NCBI GenBank assembly: GCA_947630335.1
Contig: CANRHE010000010.1
Location: 1 to 35,968, forward strand
Length of the DNA: 35,968 bases
From: an uncultured Sphingobacterium sp.
GTDB taxonomy: Bacteria > Bacteroidota > Bacteroidia > Sphingobacteriales > Sphingobacteriaceae
Direction of reading: 5' to 3'
Shown here piece by piece: positions 1 to 9,196 of the stretch. The notes beneath the pieces are model-generated. The model was given only the letters and a program-made list of their open reading frames with translations. It did not search any database and was not told where the DNA came from. Position 1 is the stretch's first letter, and each line of letters begins with the position of its first letter. Made by a program: the position numbers and the translations under genes.

Positions 1-864
1 CAACGTGGTCATGAATGTATCGTCATGGACCATACCAAATGCTATGTAGGTATTCAACAAGGCAAACCTAGTATTCATTATAAAGGTCAAGAAATAACAG
101 ATATTGATGCGATAATTCCTAGAATCGGAGCTTCTGTAACTTTCTATGGATCAGCTATTGTCCGTCAGTTTGAAGTAATGAATGTTATTTCGGCAAATCA
201 AAGTCAAGCTATTACGAGATCCCGAGACAAGTTAAGATGTATGCAGATCTTATCTGGAGCAGGATTAGGATTACCGACAACGGGTTTTGCAAGGATGGCG
301 TCGGATGTAGATGATTTGATTAATATGGTAGGTGGTGCTCCCTTAGTCATCAAACTATTAGAAGGTACCCAAGGAATTGGAGTGGTATTGGCTGAAACAA
401 AAAAGGCAGCTTCGTCTGTGATAGAAGCTTTTTATGGTTTGGGTAATAATATTTTGATTCAAGAATACATTAAAGAAGCTAAAGGAACTGATATCCGTGC
501 TTTTGTAGTGGATGGAAAAGTAGTCGGTGCTATGAAACGTACAGCTAAAGAAGGAGAATTTCGTTCCAACCTACATCGTGGAGGAACGGCTGAAATTGTC
601 AAACTCACGCGACAGGAAAAAGAAACAGCGGTAGCAGCAGCTAAAGCTATGGGATTAACTATAGCGGGAGTCGACATGCTACCATCCGCTCGTGGTCCAT
701 TAATACTGGAAGTAAATTCGTCTCCGGGCTTAGAAGGGATTGAGAAGGCTACTAGCAAAGATATTGCTGTAGAAGTTATTAAATACTTGGAGCGACAATA
801 TGAGCTAAAACAAATAACAAAACCTTTAGTTAAACGAAAAGTAAAAAAAGAAAGCAAACTTTAA
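1..864 (+). CDS. rimK: RimK-family ATP-grasp ligase, 5' end cut by the window
   Basis: RimK family members add glutamate to the C-terminus of ribosomal protein S6 or make related peptide bonds, using ATP in the cytoplasm. The reading frame is open from base 1, with eight codons before the first ATG at 25. The residues before that ATG (RGHEC) match the normal interior of RimK, so about 30 N-terminal residues lie outside the window and ATG 25 is not the true start. Counting from that Met, the ATP-grasp core shows [15 protein letters not shown] (106-120), [14 protein letters not shown] (145-158) and the metal-binding [12 protein letters not shown] (227-238). The C-terminus ends in a lysine-rich tail. 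The gene faces mnmA and ends in a shared hairpin. Family assignment is firm; the exact substrate (S6 or another acceptor) is inferred. Confidence 0.9.
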   Translation, partial: QRGHECIVMDHTKCYVGIQQGKPSIHYKGQEITDIDAIIPRIGASVTFYGSAIVRQFEVMNVISANQSQAITRSRDKLRCMQILSGAGLGLPTTGFARMASDVDDLINMVGGAPLVIKLLEGTQGIGVVLAETKKAASSVIEAFYGLGNNILIQEYIKEAKGTDIRAFVVDGKVVGAMKRTAKEGEFRSNLHRGGTAEIVKLTRQEKETAVAAAKAMGLTIAGVDMLPSARGPLILEVNSSPGLEGIEKATSKDIAVEVIKYLERQYELKQITKPLVKRKVKKESKL

Positions 865-869
865 ATAAG

Positions 870-905
870 AAATCCCTCTATAAATATTAAATTATAGAGG
901 GATTT
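870..905. terminator. Bidirectional terminator between rimK and mnmA
   Basis: A perfect 12-bp stem (871-882 with 893-904, AATCCCTCTATA/TATAGAGGGATT) closes a 10-base loop. It lies just past the rimK stop and before the mnmA stop on the other strand. Flanking A and T bases allow it to serve both convergent genes. Confidence 0.8.
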
Positions 906-927
906 ATGTTGATATATACTACTAAGA

Positions 928-2025
928 TTAAGGTTTCATAAGAAATCCACCACCAATTAAATCATTTCCTTCATAAAAGACAGCAGATTGTCCCGGAGCA
1001 ATTCCTTTGACTGCATGAGGAAAATCGATTTGCATAATATCTCCTTCTTGGGTAAGTATCGATTGTGCACCTGAGTCTTTATAACGAATTTTGGTGATCG
1101 CTTCCATAGGTTTGTCCAAAGAAGCATATTTAACCAGATTAATATTACGAACAAAAGCCTGTGATTTTTCTAACTCATGCTCTTCTCCAAGTACCACAGA
1201 ATTGCTCTCTGGTAAAATTTCAATCACAAACATTGGCTTACCTAAAGCAATACCTAAGCCTTTACGCTGTCCAATTGTAAAATAAGGATAACCAATGTGT
1301 TTACCAACGACAGTTCCATCCGATAAAATAAAGTTACCTGGTCCAATTTCGTCATCTAATGTAGGACGTTTGTGACGTAAAAAATCGCGGTAGTCATTAT
1401 TAGGAACGAAACAAATTTCATAGGACTCTGACTTGTTAGCAATCTCTTGCTGTCCCATATCAAGTGCCATCTGTCTAATTTCTGTCTTACGAAAGGATCC
1501 TAATGGAAATTGAGTACGCGCCAAATTATCTTGAGATACTCCCCATAATACATAGGATTGATCCTTACTCTCATCTAAGCCCTTAGAAATAACATAGCGT
1601 CCATTTTCCTCTTGCTTACGAATATTAGCATAATGTCCTGTGGCTATAAATTCACAATCTAATTTGTCAGCACGCTTAATCAATGCCTCCCATTTGATAT
1701 GCGTATTGCACAGAACGCAAGGATTAGGTGTACGACCTGCAATATATTCATCAACGAAGTTGTCAATTACAAAGTCACCAAATTCATCACGAATATCTAA
1801 TATAAAATGTGGAAATCCGTAGTTTACAGCTAAAGTACGAGCATCATTGATACTATCTAAACTACAACAGCCCGTCTCTTTTGAAGAACCGCCAGACGTA
1901 GCATAATCCCAAGTCTTCATGGTTATACCAATGACTTCATAGCCTTGCTCATGCAACATCACAGCAGCGACCGAACTATCTAGCCCTCCGCTCATTGCTA
2001 CCAATACTCTTCCTTTTTTACTCAT
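928..2025 (-). CDS. mnmA: tRNA-specific 2-thiouridylase MnmA
   Basis: MnmA thiolates uridine 34 in the wobble position of tRNA-Lys, -Glu and -Gln, using ATP and sulfur relayed to it. The PP-loop SGGLDSS is at residues 12-18. The catalytic cysteines lie in NPCVLCN (about 101-107) and in SYEICFVPNNDYRDFL further on. The C-terminal beta-barrel with GIAPGQSAVFY is present, so the protein looks complete at 365 residues. The frame is open up to an ATG at 2049, but that codon lies within an exact TAnnTTTG box (2047-2054, minus strand). The ATG at 2025 (MSKKGRVLVAMSGG) is therefore the better start, leaving a short leader. The gene converges on rimK. Confidence 0.95.
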   Translation of the reverse strand: MSKKGRVLVAMSGGLDSSVAAVMLHEQGYEVIGITMKTWDYATSGGSSKETGCCSLDSINDARTLAVNYGFPHFILDIRDEFGDFVIDNFVDEYIAGRTPNPCVLCNTHIKWEALIKRADKLDCEFIATGHYANIRKQEENGRYVISKGLDESKDQSYVLWGVSQDNLARTQFPLGSFRKTEIRQMALDMGQQEIANKSESYEICFVPNNDYRDFLRHKRPTLDDEIGPGNFILSDGTVVGKHIGYPYFTIGQRKGLGIALGKPMFVIEILPESNSVVLGEEHELEKSQAFVRNINLVKYASLDKPMEAITKIRYKDSGAQSILTQEGDIMQIDFPHAVKGIAPGQSAVFYEGNDLIGGGFLMKP

Positions 2026-2046
2026 ACTCTTAACAACAATAAAATG

Positions 2047-2054
2047 CAAAGATA
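2047..2054 (-). promoter_or_regulatory. -7 promoter box of mnmA
   Basis: On the minus strand this reads TATCTTTG, an exact match to the Bacteroidota -7 consensus TAnnTTTG, about 21 bases before the chosen start. No clear TTTG is seen at the usual -33 distance. The box overlaps the upstream ATG at 2049, which decides the start call. Confidence 0.6.
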
Positions 2055-2292
2055 CCCCAAATCATAGTACAATGTGTTTATTAATTGCAATTTTTATGAT
2101 TAAATTAATATAAGGCATAGCCACTTATTGGTTACATTTTACCAGAAGGTCTTTAAGTTATTAACACTTAATACGGCTATTGTTGTATACTCCATCCTTG
2201 TTGCCATTCAGTTTAACATGGTGGCTTATATTCCGTTAAATCGCAATAACAAAATCTATCCGTAAAAAGAGTAAAATTTAACAAAAAGATCA

Positions 2293-4221
2293 CTATAATG
2301 TGGGATTAATTTGTAATATATTACCCTTTTCATCAAAAGCTATAGAGTCAATAGCTACTTCACGATGAAAACCAGCTGCATCACCCATTTTTATCCCATT
2401 AGGGATACTAAAGCGATGATATACAATATACCACTGGTCTTTGCCTGGCACTTGAATAATTGAATTATGCCCCGTTCCATAAATTCCTAAATCAGGGTTT
2501 TTACTTAAAATCTTATTATTTTCAGGAATAGAAATTGGTCCATAAGGATTATCTGCAATACCGTAACGAACACTGTAATTTGGACTACGTGTATCATCCT
2601 CCGACCAGAAAAAATAATATTTATTATTTCTAAAGATTACAAAAACACCTTCCCGAAATGTAGTATCTGTTGAAATAGTTTGTACAGTATTCATTTTGAT
2701 TCGAGTCATATCTTTCTCGAGTTCAGCAATTGCTAAATACCCATTCCCCCAATACAAGTAGTTCTTCTCTGACTTAGGGTCAAAAAATACTGCTGGATCG
2801 ATTTCTTGTCCTCCCTTTACACCAGTAGGTTTAAAGTCAATAAGAGGTTTTCCTACATCCACAAACGGCCCTATTGGCTCATCAGATACAGCAACTCCTA
2901 TTTTTTGGGCCGCTGTGAAATAGTAAAAATATTTATATTTATTACCTACTTTTTTTTCAATAATTGTGGGCGCCCATGCGTTTCTATCCGCCCAAGAAAC
3001 ATCTTTTTTTAAATCTAGAATCACACCCTCATCTTTCCAATTTTTTAAGTCGGGAGAAGAAAATGTCTTGAAATAATATCCGCCCCAGCCATCAAATCCA
3101 TCGCTTGTAGGGTACATATAATATTTTTTGTTTTTGTAGGAGTAAATAATATCTGGATCTGCATAATATCCTTCCAAAACTGGATTATTCATTTGAGGAA
3201 TTTCTATCCCTTCAGGTCTACCCCATTTCTCCGTCAATGCAATTAACTCGGAACGGGTTAAAGGAATAATAGAACCATGTCTTGGGTGAAAGTCCATAGT
3301 AACTTTTTGATCAATCAAATGAAACCTATCCAAATCAGTACTTTCACAAAAGTCATAACGTCCTTTTCCATATACATCATACATCAAGATATAATTATCG
3401 GAGTGATTAATTTTAAAAATACTCGAACCCTCCACAGCATCATTCGTCTGCTGCTTATAACCTGGTTGTTCAATCCATTTACCTGAAGTTAAAGAATCTG
3501 TTATGGCGAGTTTCAATCCATTACCATGTCCTTCTGTCTTATAAAACAGGTAATACAATCCGTTTTTCTTAATAATATCACCATCTATACAGGATTTTTT
3601 GTTCTTAGGAATAAATAATGGTTTGGGCTCTGATTCTAAATCCGAAAAATCAGCGTTAGCATACGAATAGTAGATAATATCAGGACCATCTCCATGTTGC
3701 ATAGACCAATATACCATATACTTACCAGTAGATTCATCAAAAATTGTTTGCGGAGCCCATACGCGTTTTAAATCGTCATGACCTTCAAATCTCTTTTGAA
3801 TTTCTATATTAGAATGCTTCCAATTGATCAAATCTTCTGATTTCAAGAGAATCATTGCTCTATTAGAATCCCACCCTTTTGAAGAAGTCATATCTGTTAA
3901 GACCATATAAAAGCCCTTACCATCATCCCTTCTTAAAATATGGGGATCTCTTACACCGCCAGTAATACTAATTTCGCTAGAATTTAGCACAGGTTTATTA
4001 TTATTGAGTGCCTTAAAATGGAGGCCGTCAGTACTTATTGCATAGCAAACTGCTTCATCGGCAACCGCATTTCCTTTAAAATAGGTAAATAAATACCCTA
4101 CATAATCCTTATCAACAGGGCCGTACTTGTACTCCTGTCCAAACGAAACAGTAACTGAAAAAAGGATAAAAGCGACGACACTTATTATTTTTGTACTTGT
4201 TATTGAGAAAAAATTAAACAT
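2293..4221 (-). CDS. Secreted double-domain GH43 glycoside hydrolase
   Basis: Glycoside hydrolase family 43 enzymes are inverting arabinofuranosidases, arabinanases or xylosidases with five-bladed propellers. This 642-residue protein has an N-terminal signal segment (about 1-29, ending near SFGQ) and two GH43-like halves. Domain 1 (about 38-310) shows candidate base Asp92 in GVRDPHIL, pKa-tuning Asp213 or Asp215 in CIDGD, and acid Glu264 in AVEGSSIF. Domain 2 (about 346-605) shows Asp355 in YYADPDI, Asp475 in EIDPAVFFD and Glu524 in FREGVFV. Both triads therefore look complete. It lies 131 bases downstream of the GH51 gene on the same strand, which suggests joint use on arabinan or arabinoxylan. 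No SusC/SusD or regulator is next to it. Substrate is inferred from family and neighbour only. Confidence 0.85.
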   Translation of the reverse strand: MFNFFSITSTKIISVVAFILFSVTVSFGQEYKYGPVDKDYVGYLFTYFKGNAVADEAVCYAISTDGLHFKALNNNKPVLNSSEISITGGVRDPHILRRDDGKGFYMVLTDMTSSKGWDSNRAMILLKSEDLINWKHSNIEIQKRFEGHDDLKRVWAPQTIFDESTGKYMVYWSMQHGDGPDIIYYSYANADFSDLESEPKPLFIPKNKKSCIDGDIIKKNGLYYLFYKTEGHGNGLKLAITDSLTSGKWIEQPGYKQQTNDAVEGSSIFKINHSDNYILMYDVYGKGRYDFCESTDLDRFHLIDQKVTMDFHPRHGSIIPLTRSELIALTEKWGRPEGIEIPQMNNPVLEGYYADPDIIYSYKNKKYYMYPTSDGFDGWGGYYFKTFSSPDLKNWKDEGVILDLKKDVSWADRNAWAPTIIEKKVGNKYKYFYYFTAAQKIGVAVSDEPIGPFVDVGKPLIDFKPTGVKGGQEIDPAVFFDPKSEKNYLYWGNGYLAIAELEKDMTRIKMNTVQTISTDTTFREGVFVIFRNNKYYFFWSEDDTRSPNYSVRYGIADNPYGPISIPENNKILSKNPDLGIYGTGHNSIIQVPGKDQWYIVYHRFSIPNGIKMGDAAGFHREVAIDSIAFDEKGNILQINPTL

Positions 4222-4352
4222 ATCGAATTTTCTTAATACAATGAATTTATTTAAAATTGATTAAATCATTTTCTAGCATCTTGACGGCGTTACGTAAATG
4301 ATTCTGGATTCACATGGAAACTATATAAATAGAGTTTCAGAGCATAGTCTTT

Positions 4353-6323
4353 TTAAAGCTTTATTCGAATTACATTAAAAGATTGCCCTTCAACATCAAG
4401 AATTAACTTTCTAGATTTATAACTCAACTCTTTCATGGACGGTACCACATTTGGTATTTTACCCACTTCATTAAATGCTAATGGATCTTCATGTCGAAGC
4501 GTAGTTATTGTTGTATTTCCCTGTGACTTTTTAATCCCTTTCAAGTCAATTGCTATTAGCTCTGAATCTTTATTGATATTAACTAACTTCACAATAAGTT
4601 CTTTAGTATCGTCATCTATTACCGCCGAGCTGTATAGTCCATCTTGCCCCGTAACCGATTTACCCTCTAAATTCAACTCGACAACGTGGGATCCTTTATT
4701 CGTACTAAACATTTTTTGGACATAATAGCTTGGTGTCAAATAAACAGAAAGATTATCTACCCATATCAAATCTGGTGTCCATTGCCAACCATCAATATGA
4801 GCAAATAAAGGAGCATATGAAGCTAATTGAACAACATCAGCATTTCGTTCTACTCCAGTCAAAAAAGCAGCTTCTGATAATGCAGCTTCCCAGTTGTTCT
4901 TATATTCTGGTTTAGTACTATTTTTACTGTGCGAAGCATATTCGCCGGCAAATATCTTGGATGTATTTCTATCATAATTATCATAACGATTAGCATTAGT
5001 CAAAAACCATTCTGGATTTCTATAAAAATGTTCATCAATTATATCAATATTCATAGCTCGTAATTCTTTATCTAAGAATTCAAATCGTTCGCCTTCTGGG
5101 TCTGTTCCTGAACTAGCAATGATTTCAATTTCAGGATATTCTTTTTTAATAATATTTTGAAATATTTTGAGTCTTTCAATATACTGAGGTCCCCAATTCT
5201 CATTTCCTATACCAATCATCTTTAAATTGAATGATTCAGGATGCCCCATAGAAGCTCTTAATTTGCCCCACTTTGTATCTACACTACCATTAGCAAATTC
5301 TATTAAATCCAATGCATCTTGAACATACTCATCTAATTCATTTAAAGGTACCACTTCGCCAGAATTAAACTGACATGCCATTCCACAATTAATAATAGGC
5401 AATGGCTCAGCTCCTATGTCTTCAGCAAGTTGGAAATATTCAAAAAAACCAAGTCCAAAAGTTTGAAAATAATCGGGAGTTAAGCGATGTGCGAATTCAG
5501 AGTTCCAACGATTCACAATAAGTTGTCTCTGTTCAATCGGACCTACAGTTTTCTTCCATTGAAATCGTTGTGCCAAATCATAACCTTCAACAATACATCC
5601 TCCAGGAAAACGTAAAAAACCAGGCTTCAAATCAGCTAAAACTTGTACCATATCTGCACGTAATCCCTTTTTACGTGCCTTCCATGTGTCTGAAGGAAAT
5701 AAAGAAATCATATCCAAATCAAGTGAACCTTTGCCTTCAAACCATACCTGCAACTTCGCCTTTGGGTCTGTCTTCGTAGCTTTGAAACTAACTTCTTGAC
5801 TATGCCACTGCCCATCAGCTATAGATGGGTTTAATACTGTAGAGCCAATCACTTGATTTGAACTGTCTATTAGTTCTATTTTGAGCTTTATACCTTCTTT
5901 AGATTGACGATATAACACTGAAAAATCGTATGTAAGTCCTTCCTTCACTCCCATTCCTCTAAACCCTTCATTAAGTAAGCCTATCGGTGTAGCTTTATCT
6001 TTTGAAACTTGAAGATACCGAGGGTTTGATGCATGCTTATTTTGTCGATTTAAGATCAAATAGTTTGCTTCTTCTACAGGTCCAAGATTTTTCCACCCCA
6101 TCGTCGGTCTAAAGAATTCAAATGATCTATTTTTTACCAGTTCTGCATAAATCCCACCGTCAGCTCCCATATTAATATCTTCAAAAAAAACACCCCACAT
6201 ATTTTTATTTATATCGGCAGTTTTAGTATTCACATCAACTACAATAGTTTTTTCTTGAGCTGCAGCAAAACTTAAACTTTGAAAAGCGGTTGCTGCTATT
6301 AACAAATATTTAGTTAGTTTCAT
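4353..6323 (-). CDS. Secreted GH51 alpha-L-arabinofuranosidase
   Basis: GH51 enzymes are retaining hydrolases that release terminal L-arabinofuranose from arabinan, arabinoxylan and related oligosaccharides. The 656-residue protein begins with a signal peptide (about 1-23, ending AAAQ). An insert at about 75-210 resembles the CBM4/9-like module often seen in this subgroup. The (beta/alpha)8 core follows, with FLRFPGGCIVEGYDL (236-250), acid/base Glu375 in GIGNENWGPQ and nucleophile Glu461 in IFAGEYASHS. A C-terminal beta domain completes it. Start at MKLTKYLLIAAT is supported by the signal peptide. It is the first gene of a leftward pair with the GH43 gene. Upstream there is only a long AT-rich gap in which no exact TAnnTTTG box was found. 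Family assignment is secure. Confidence 0.93.
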   Translation of the reverse strand: MKLTKYLLIAATAFQSLSFAAAQEKTIVVDVNTKTADINKNMWGVFFEDINMGADGGIYAELVKNRSFEFFRPTMGWKNLGPVEEANYLILNRQNKHASNPRYLQVSKDKATPIGLLNEGFRGMGVKEGLTYDFSVLYRQSKEGIKLKIELIDSSNQVIGSTVLNPSIADGQWHSQEVSFKATKTDPKAKLQVWFEGKGSLDLDMISLFPSDTWKARKKGLRADMVQVLADLKPGFLRFPGGCIVEGYDLAQRFQWKKTVGPIEQRQLIVNRWNSEFAHRLTPDYFQTFGLGFFEYFQLAEDIGAEPLPIINCGMACQFNSGEVVPLNELDEYVQDALDLIEFANGSVDTKWGKLRASMGHPESFNLKMIGIGNENWGPQYIERLKIFQNIIKKEYPEIEIIASSGTDPEGERFEFLDKELRAMNIDIIDEHFYRNPEWFLTNANRYDNYDRNTSKIFAGEYASHSKNSTKPEYKNNWEAALSEAAFLTGVERNADVVQLASYAPLFAHIDGWQWTPDLIWVDNLSVYLTPSYYVQKMFSTNKGSHVVELNLEGKSVTGQDGLYSSAVIDDDTKELIVKLVNINKDSELIAIDLKGIKKSQGNTTITTLRHEDPLAFNEVGKIPNVVPSMKELSYKSRKLILDVEGQSFNVIRIKL

Positions 6324-6946
6324 ATAATTATTGGTTTTAATTAATTAGTAAAGGCTTCGTTTACAGTAATCCTATAGAAAAACGCCTTCAAACTATTTAG
6401 GTTATCGCTAGTGCGTTTTTTAAAAGATTTATAAACATCTTTTCAATGAGATAGTACTTATCACGACCATTAAACGTGAAACAATCATAACGTGTTGAAT
6501 TATATACTTAATATTGATCCTTAGTGGACTCCGTACCCCCCCCACCTTCACTACATGATGTGCATTCATATATAGCTTGTATTTATGGTTTATAACTTGA
6601 CACACTAGGATTGTATGCCACAAACAATTAATGTCAAATTAACACTTATTTTCAACAAAAAAAACTTTTATTCAAACTAATTTTTACTAAAAATATTGGG
6701 ATAAAGAATTGAATTATAGTTTTAATAAAGCTACTTTTCAGATATTAGCTATAAAGATATTATAATCCTATTTCGTTTATCAAATGCAATTGCTGGAAGC
6801 GTACCTAAGCCATTATAATCATCATAACTAATTCAAAAATTTAACGATTGAGATGTTCAAACTAAGAAACCTCATTAAAAACTCAAATGATAATTATTTT
6901 TATTTATCTCACTAAAAAGACATTATATATTTTAAGCGAAAATATT
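6324..6946. other. AT-rich intergenic gap upstream of the GH51 gene
   Basis: About 620 bases with no convincing gene on either strand. It must hold the promoter of the GH51/GH43 pair, but no exact TAnnTTTG box was found reading leftward. The only standout is an eight-base C run at 6536-6543 in otherwise AT-rich DNA. A leftward open frame at 6429-6623 has no recognisable product and crosses that run. Confidence 0.6.
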
Positions 6947-6977
6947 TTTGTTTTAATACATGATAATTCTATATTTG
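6947..6977 (+). promoter_or_regulatory. Promoter of tRNA-Phe
   Basis: TTTG at 6947-6950, a 19-base spacer, then TATATTTG at 6970-6977. This is an exact match to the Bacteroidota -33/-7 consensus. The mature tRNA begins at 6995. Confidence 0.85.
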
Positions 6978-6994
6978 TATCGTTGTAAGCAACA

Positions 6995-7067
6995 GGTGCC
7001 ATAGCTCAGTTGGTAGAGCAAAGGACTGAAAATCCTTGTGTCGCTGGTTCGAATCCAGCTGGCACCA
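6995..7067 (+). tRNA. tRNA-Phe (GAA)
   Basis: A complete cloverleaf: acceptor GGTGCCA pairs with TGGCACC. The D-arm is GCTC/GAGC, the anticodon stem AAGGA/TCCTT encloses loop CTGAAAA with anticodon GAA at 7028-7030, and the T-arm is GCTGG TTCGAAT CCAGC. The discriminator is A7067. The CCA end is not encoded. Confidence 0.97.
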
Positions 7068-7068
7068 C

Positions 7069-7103
7069 AAAAAAGCCTTTTCTAATAGAAAAGGCTTTTT
7101 TGT
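7069..7103 (+). terminator. Terminator of tRNA-Phe
   Basis: A perfect stem (7069-7083 with 7087-7101) around a three-base loop, with the core AGCCTTTTCT/AGAAAAGGCT and a T run at the end. It starts right after the tRNA 3' end. Confidence 0.88.
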
Positions 7104-7251
7104 TTATTACAATAGCCATATGTAGTTCCATTGATTTATAATAATAGTATAAATCACTCTCTAAAATTTCAAAAAGAACACTTTAATTATGTACTAAATC
7201 TTGAATTCTCTTTTCAAAAAAGGTTATTCTAGCTATTTTCGAGGATTCACA

Positions 7252-7284
7252 TTTGTTTTACCCCTTGTCTTTTCTCTACTTTTG
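7252..7284 (+). promoter_or_regulatory. Promoter of the RidA-repeat pseudogene
   Basis: TTTG at 7252-7255, a 21-base spacer and TACTTTTG at 7277-7284 match the Bacteroidota consensus exactly. Transcription would start near 7288, leaving a leader of roughly 40 bases before ATG 7332. Confidence 0.7.
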
Positions 7285-7331
7285 AAACGGTCTTATGTAA
7301 GACTTACTTTACATAGAGATTACAATTAAAT

Positions 7332-8635
7332 ATGACAAACTCTTTAAAAGTCAAAGAAATGAGTTCAACAAAATTAAATAAAGTATTAGCTAGAAATACA
7401 GAACAGGCACCTCAGTACAAAGGTCTTTATTCAACAACAGTAGCATTTTCGCACTACAATAATTTATCTGCTCAATTACCAATAAACCCTGAAACAGGAA
7501 TTATGGTAGCCGGAGGTATTAAAGAACAGACTGAACAATGTTTTAAAAATATAAAGGCTGTAATAGATAATATAAATCATAGAATGTCAGATATCGTCAG
7601 AGTGACAATATTTATTACTAACATTAAAGATACAGATATCGTAGATAATGTTTACAAATCATTCTTCGCTACTTATCTACCTACAAGAACAACTGTAGCC
7701 GTGAATGCTCTACCAATGAATGCTTTGATACAAGTAGAAGTATTATTATCTAATGGCGAGGGCACTGTGCCAGAAGCTCCTCAATCAGGTAATATTATAA
7801 AATTGACCAACAACACTACGAATGCACCTGTAAGTGAATTGTCCACTCAAACAGTGGCGTTCTCACATTACAATAACTTAACAGCTCAATTACCTATTGA
7901 CCCCACAACAGGTCGCCTTGTCATTGGTGGGGTTAAGGAACAAACTATACAATGTTTAAAAAACATTAAAGCCATTCTAAATAGCATTGACGTTCCTTTT
8001 GATGACATAGTAAAAACAACTATATTCGTTAAAAACTTATCTGATATAGATGCAGTAAATGAAGGATATGCAACCTTCTTTCCAGATTCGGCAATAGCCA
8101 GATCAGTATCTTACTTTCCTGCAAGAACAATCGTTGAAGCTTCAGGATTACCTATGCATGCATAAGTTCAAATTGAAGCAGTAGTATCACATGGAGATGG
8201 TACACACCTCCTCAAGCTATAGAGGATAGACATGGTATCGTAATTTGGGCAAAAAACACAAATGAAGCACCACTGTGTACACTATCTACCCAAACAGTAG
8301 CATTCTCACATTATAACCACATTTCAGCCCAATTACCCATTGATGTAAAAACTGGCAAACTCGTTTCTGGAGGGATCAAAGAACAGGTAACCCAATGTTT
8401 AAATAACATAAAAACAATAATAGAAAGTATCGATCACGTAATGGAAGATGTAGTAAAAGTAAATATATATCTTAAAAACATTACAGACATGGATGCCTTA
8501 AACGAAGTGTATACTAACTTCTTCACGGATGGAACTCCTGCTAGAAGAGTCGTAGGAGTTACCAATTTATTAAGCGATGCTTTAGTTCAAATCGATGTAG
8601 TGGTTGCTAATGCGGAGGGCACTCCTATTAAATAA
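7332..8635 (+). pseudogene. Broken gene for a triple RidA (YjgF/UK114) domain protein
   Basis: RidA proteins hydrolyse reactive enamine/imine intermediates. Three homologous domains follow each other here. Domain 1 (about 7420-7760) and domain 2 (about 7845-8162) are in one frame. Domain 3 (about 8275-8632) is in another. Each domain carries the same blocks: TVAFSHYN, AQLPI, GGIKEQ or GGVKEQ, CxxNIK, and PTRTTV/PARTIV/PARRVV containing the family Arg. Two lesions separate domain 2 from domain 3. A TAA at 8163-8165 falls where the domain 2 end should read on (MHA-stop-VQIEAVVSHGDGT). A frameshift follows at the ACACAC stretch 8202-8207, after which the sequence resumes as TPPQAIEDRHG. The first 277 residues may still be made as a two-domain protein, missing the last strand of domain 2. 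ATG 7332 is used; ATG 7359 is possible. Confidence 0.85.
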
Positions 8636-8659
8636 CACTAATATAAGTTTTATAATACC

Positions 8660-8691
8660 AAAAAAGTCCAATCAATTGATTGGACTTTTTT
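8660..8691. terminator. Bidirectional terminator between the RidA pseudogene and the tRNA-Thr array
   Basis: A 32-base perfect palindrome with core AGTCCAATCAATTGATTGGACT, flanked by A6 and T6. It lies 24 bases past the RidA stop. On the minus strand it begins directly after the last tRNA-Thr, so it can end both transcripts. Confidence 0.85.
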
Positions 8692-8692
8692 G

Positions 8693-8765
<73 letters not shown>

Positions 8766-8786
8766 ATTACTAAATTATATTTTTTG

Positions 8787-8859
<73 letters not shown>

Positions 8860-8880
8860 ATTACTAAATTATATTTTTTG

Positions 8881-8953
<73 letters not shown>

Positions 8954-8976
8954 ATCACCTTATCAGGAATGCGATG

Positions 8977-9008
8977 CAAATATCGACATATTAACTATAA
9001 TTATCAAA
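8977..9008 (-). promoter_or_regulatory. Promoter of the tRNA-Thr array
   Basis: Reading leftward: TTTG (9008-9005), a 20-base spacer, then GATATTTG (8984-8977). This is one mismatch from TAnnTTTG, with correct spacing, 24 bases before the first tRNA. Confidence 0.65.
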
Positions 9009-9077
9009 TAATTAAAAACCAAAAAAAACAACAACTTGTAAATCAATTACAAAAAAAATAATAAATAAATGGCGTCG

Positions 9078-9118
9078 GAAATTTTGTCATCACAAATTAT
9101 CGAAAGCGACAAAATTTC
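9078..9118. promoter_or_regulatory. Inverted repeat upstream of clpB, possible operator
   Basis: GAAATTTTGTC (9078-9088) and GACAAAATTTC (9108-9118) are perfect 11-bp inverted repeats with a 19-base spacer, ending 78 bases before the clpB ATG. The form TTTTGTC...GACAAAA could be an operator for a stress regulator or an mRNA/DNA hairpin. It has no U tract, so it is not a terminator. The link to heat-shock control is inferred from position only. Confidence 0.45.
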
Positions 9119-9196
9119 AGACTAAAATTTAACAAAACACTTAGGCATAAACTTTGTTTATATATTGATAAGATTTAAATGGATAAATAAATACCT

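Noticed and set aside
2026..2049. Longer start for mnmA (ATG 2049)
   Set aside because: That ATG lies in the exact -7 promoter box, and the extra residues are not part of the family's N-terminus.
2136..2152. A 17-base stretch (ATTTTACCAGAAGGTCT) also found at 18381-18397 in the nfeD-type gene
   Set aside because: One such match is within what chance allows in 36 kb of biased sequence, and the flanks differ.
6429..6623. Leftward 64-codon open frame upstream of the GH51 gene
   Set aside because: No recognisable product, no promoter box, and it crosses the C8 run; most likely chance.
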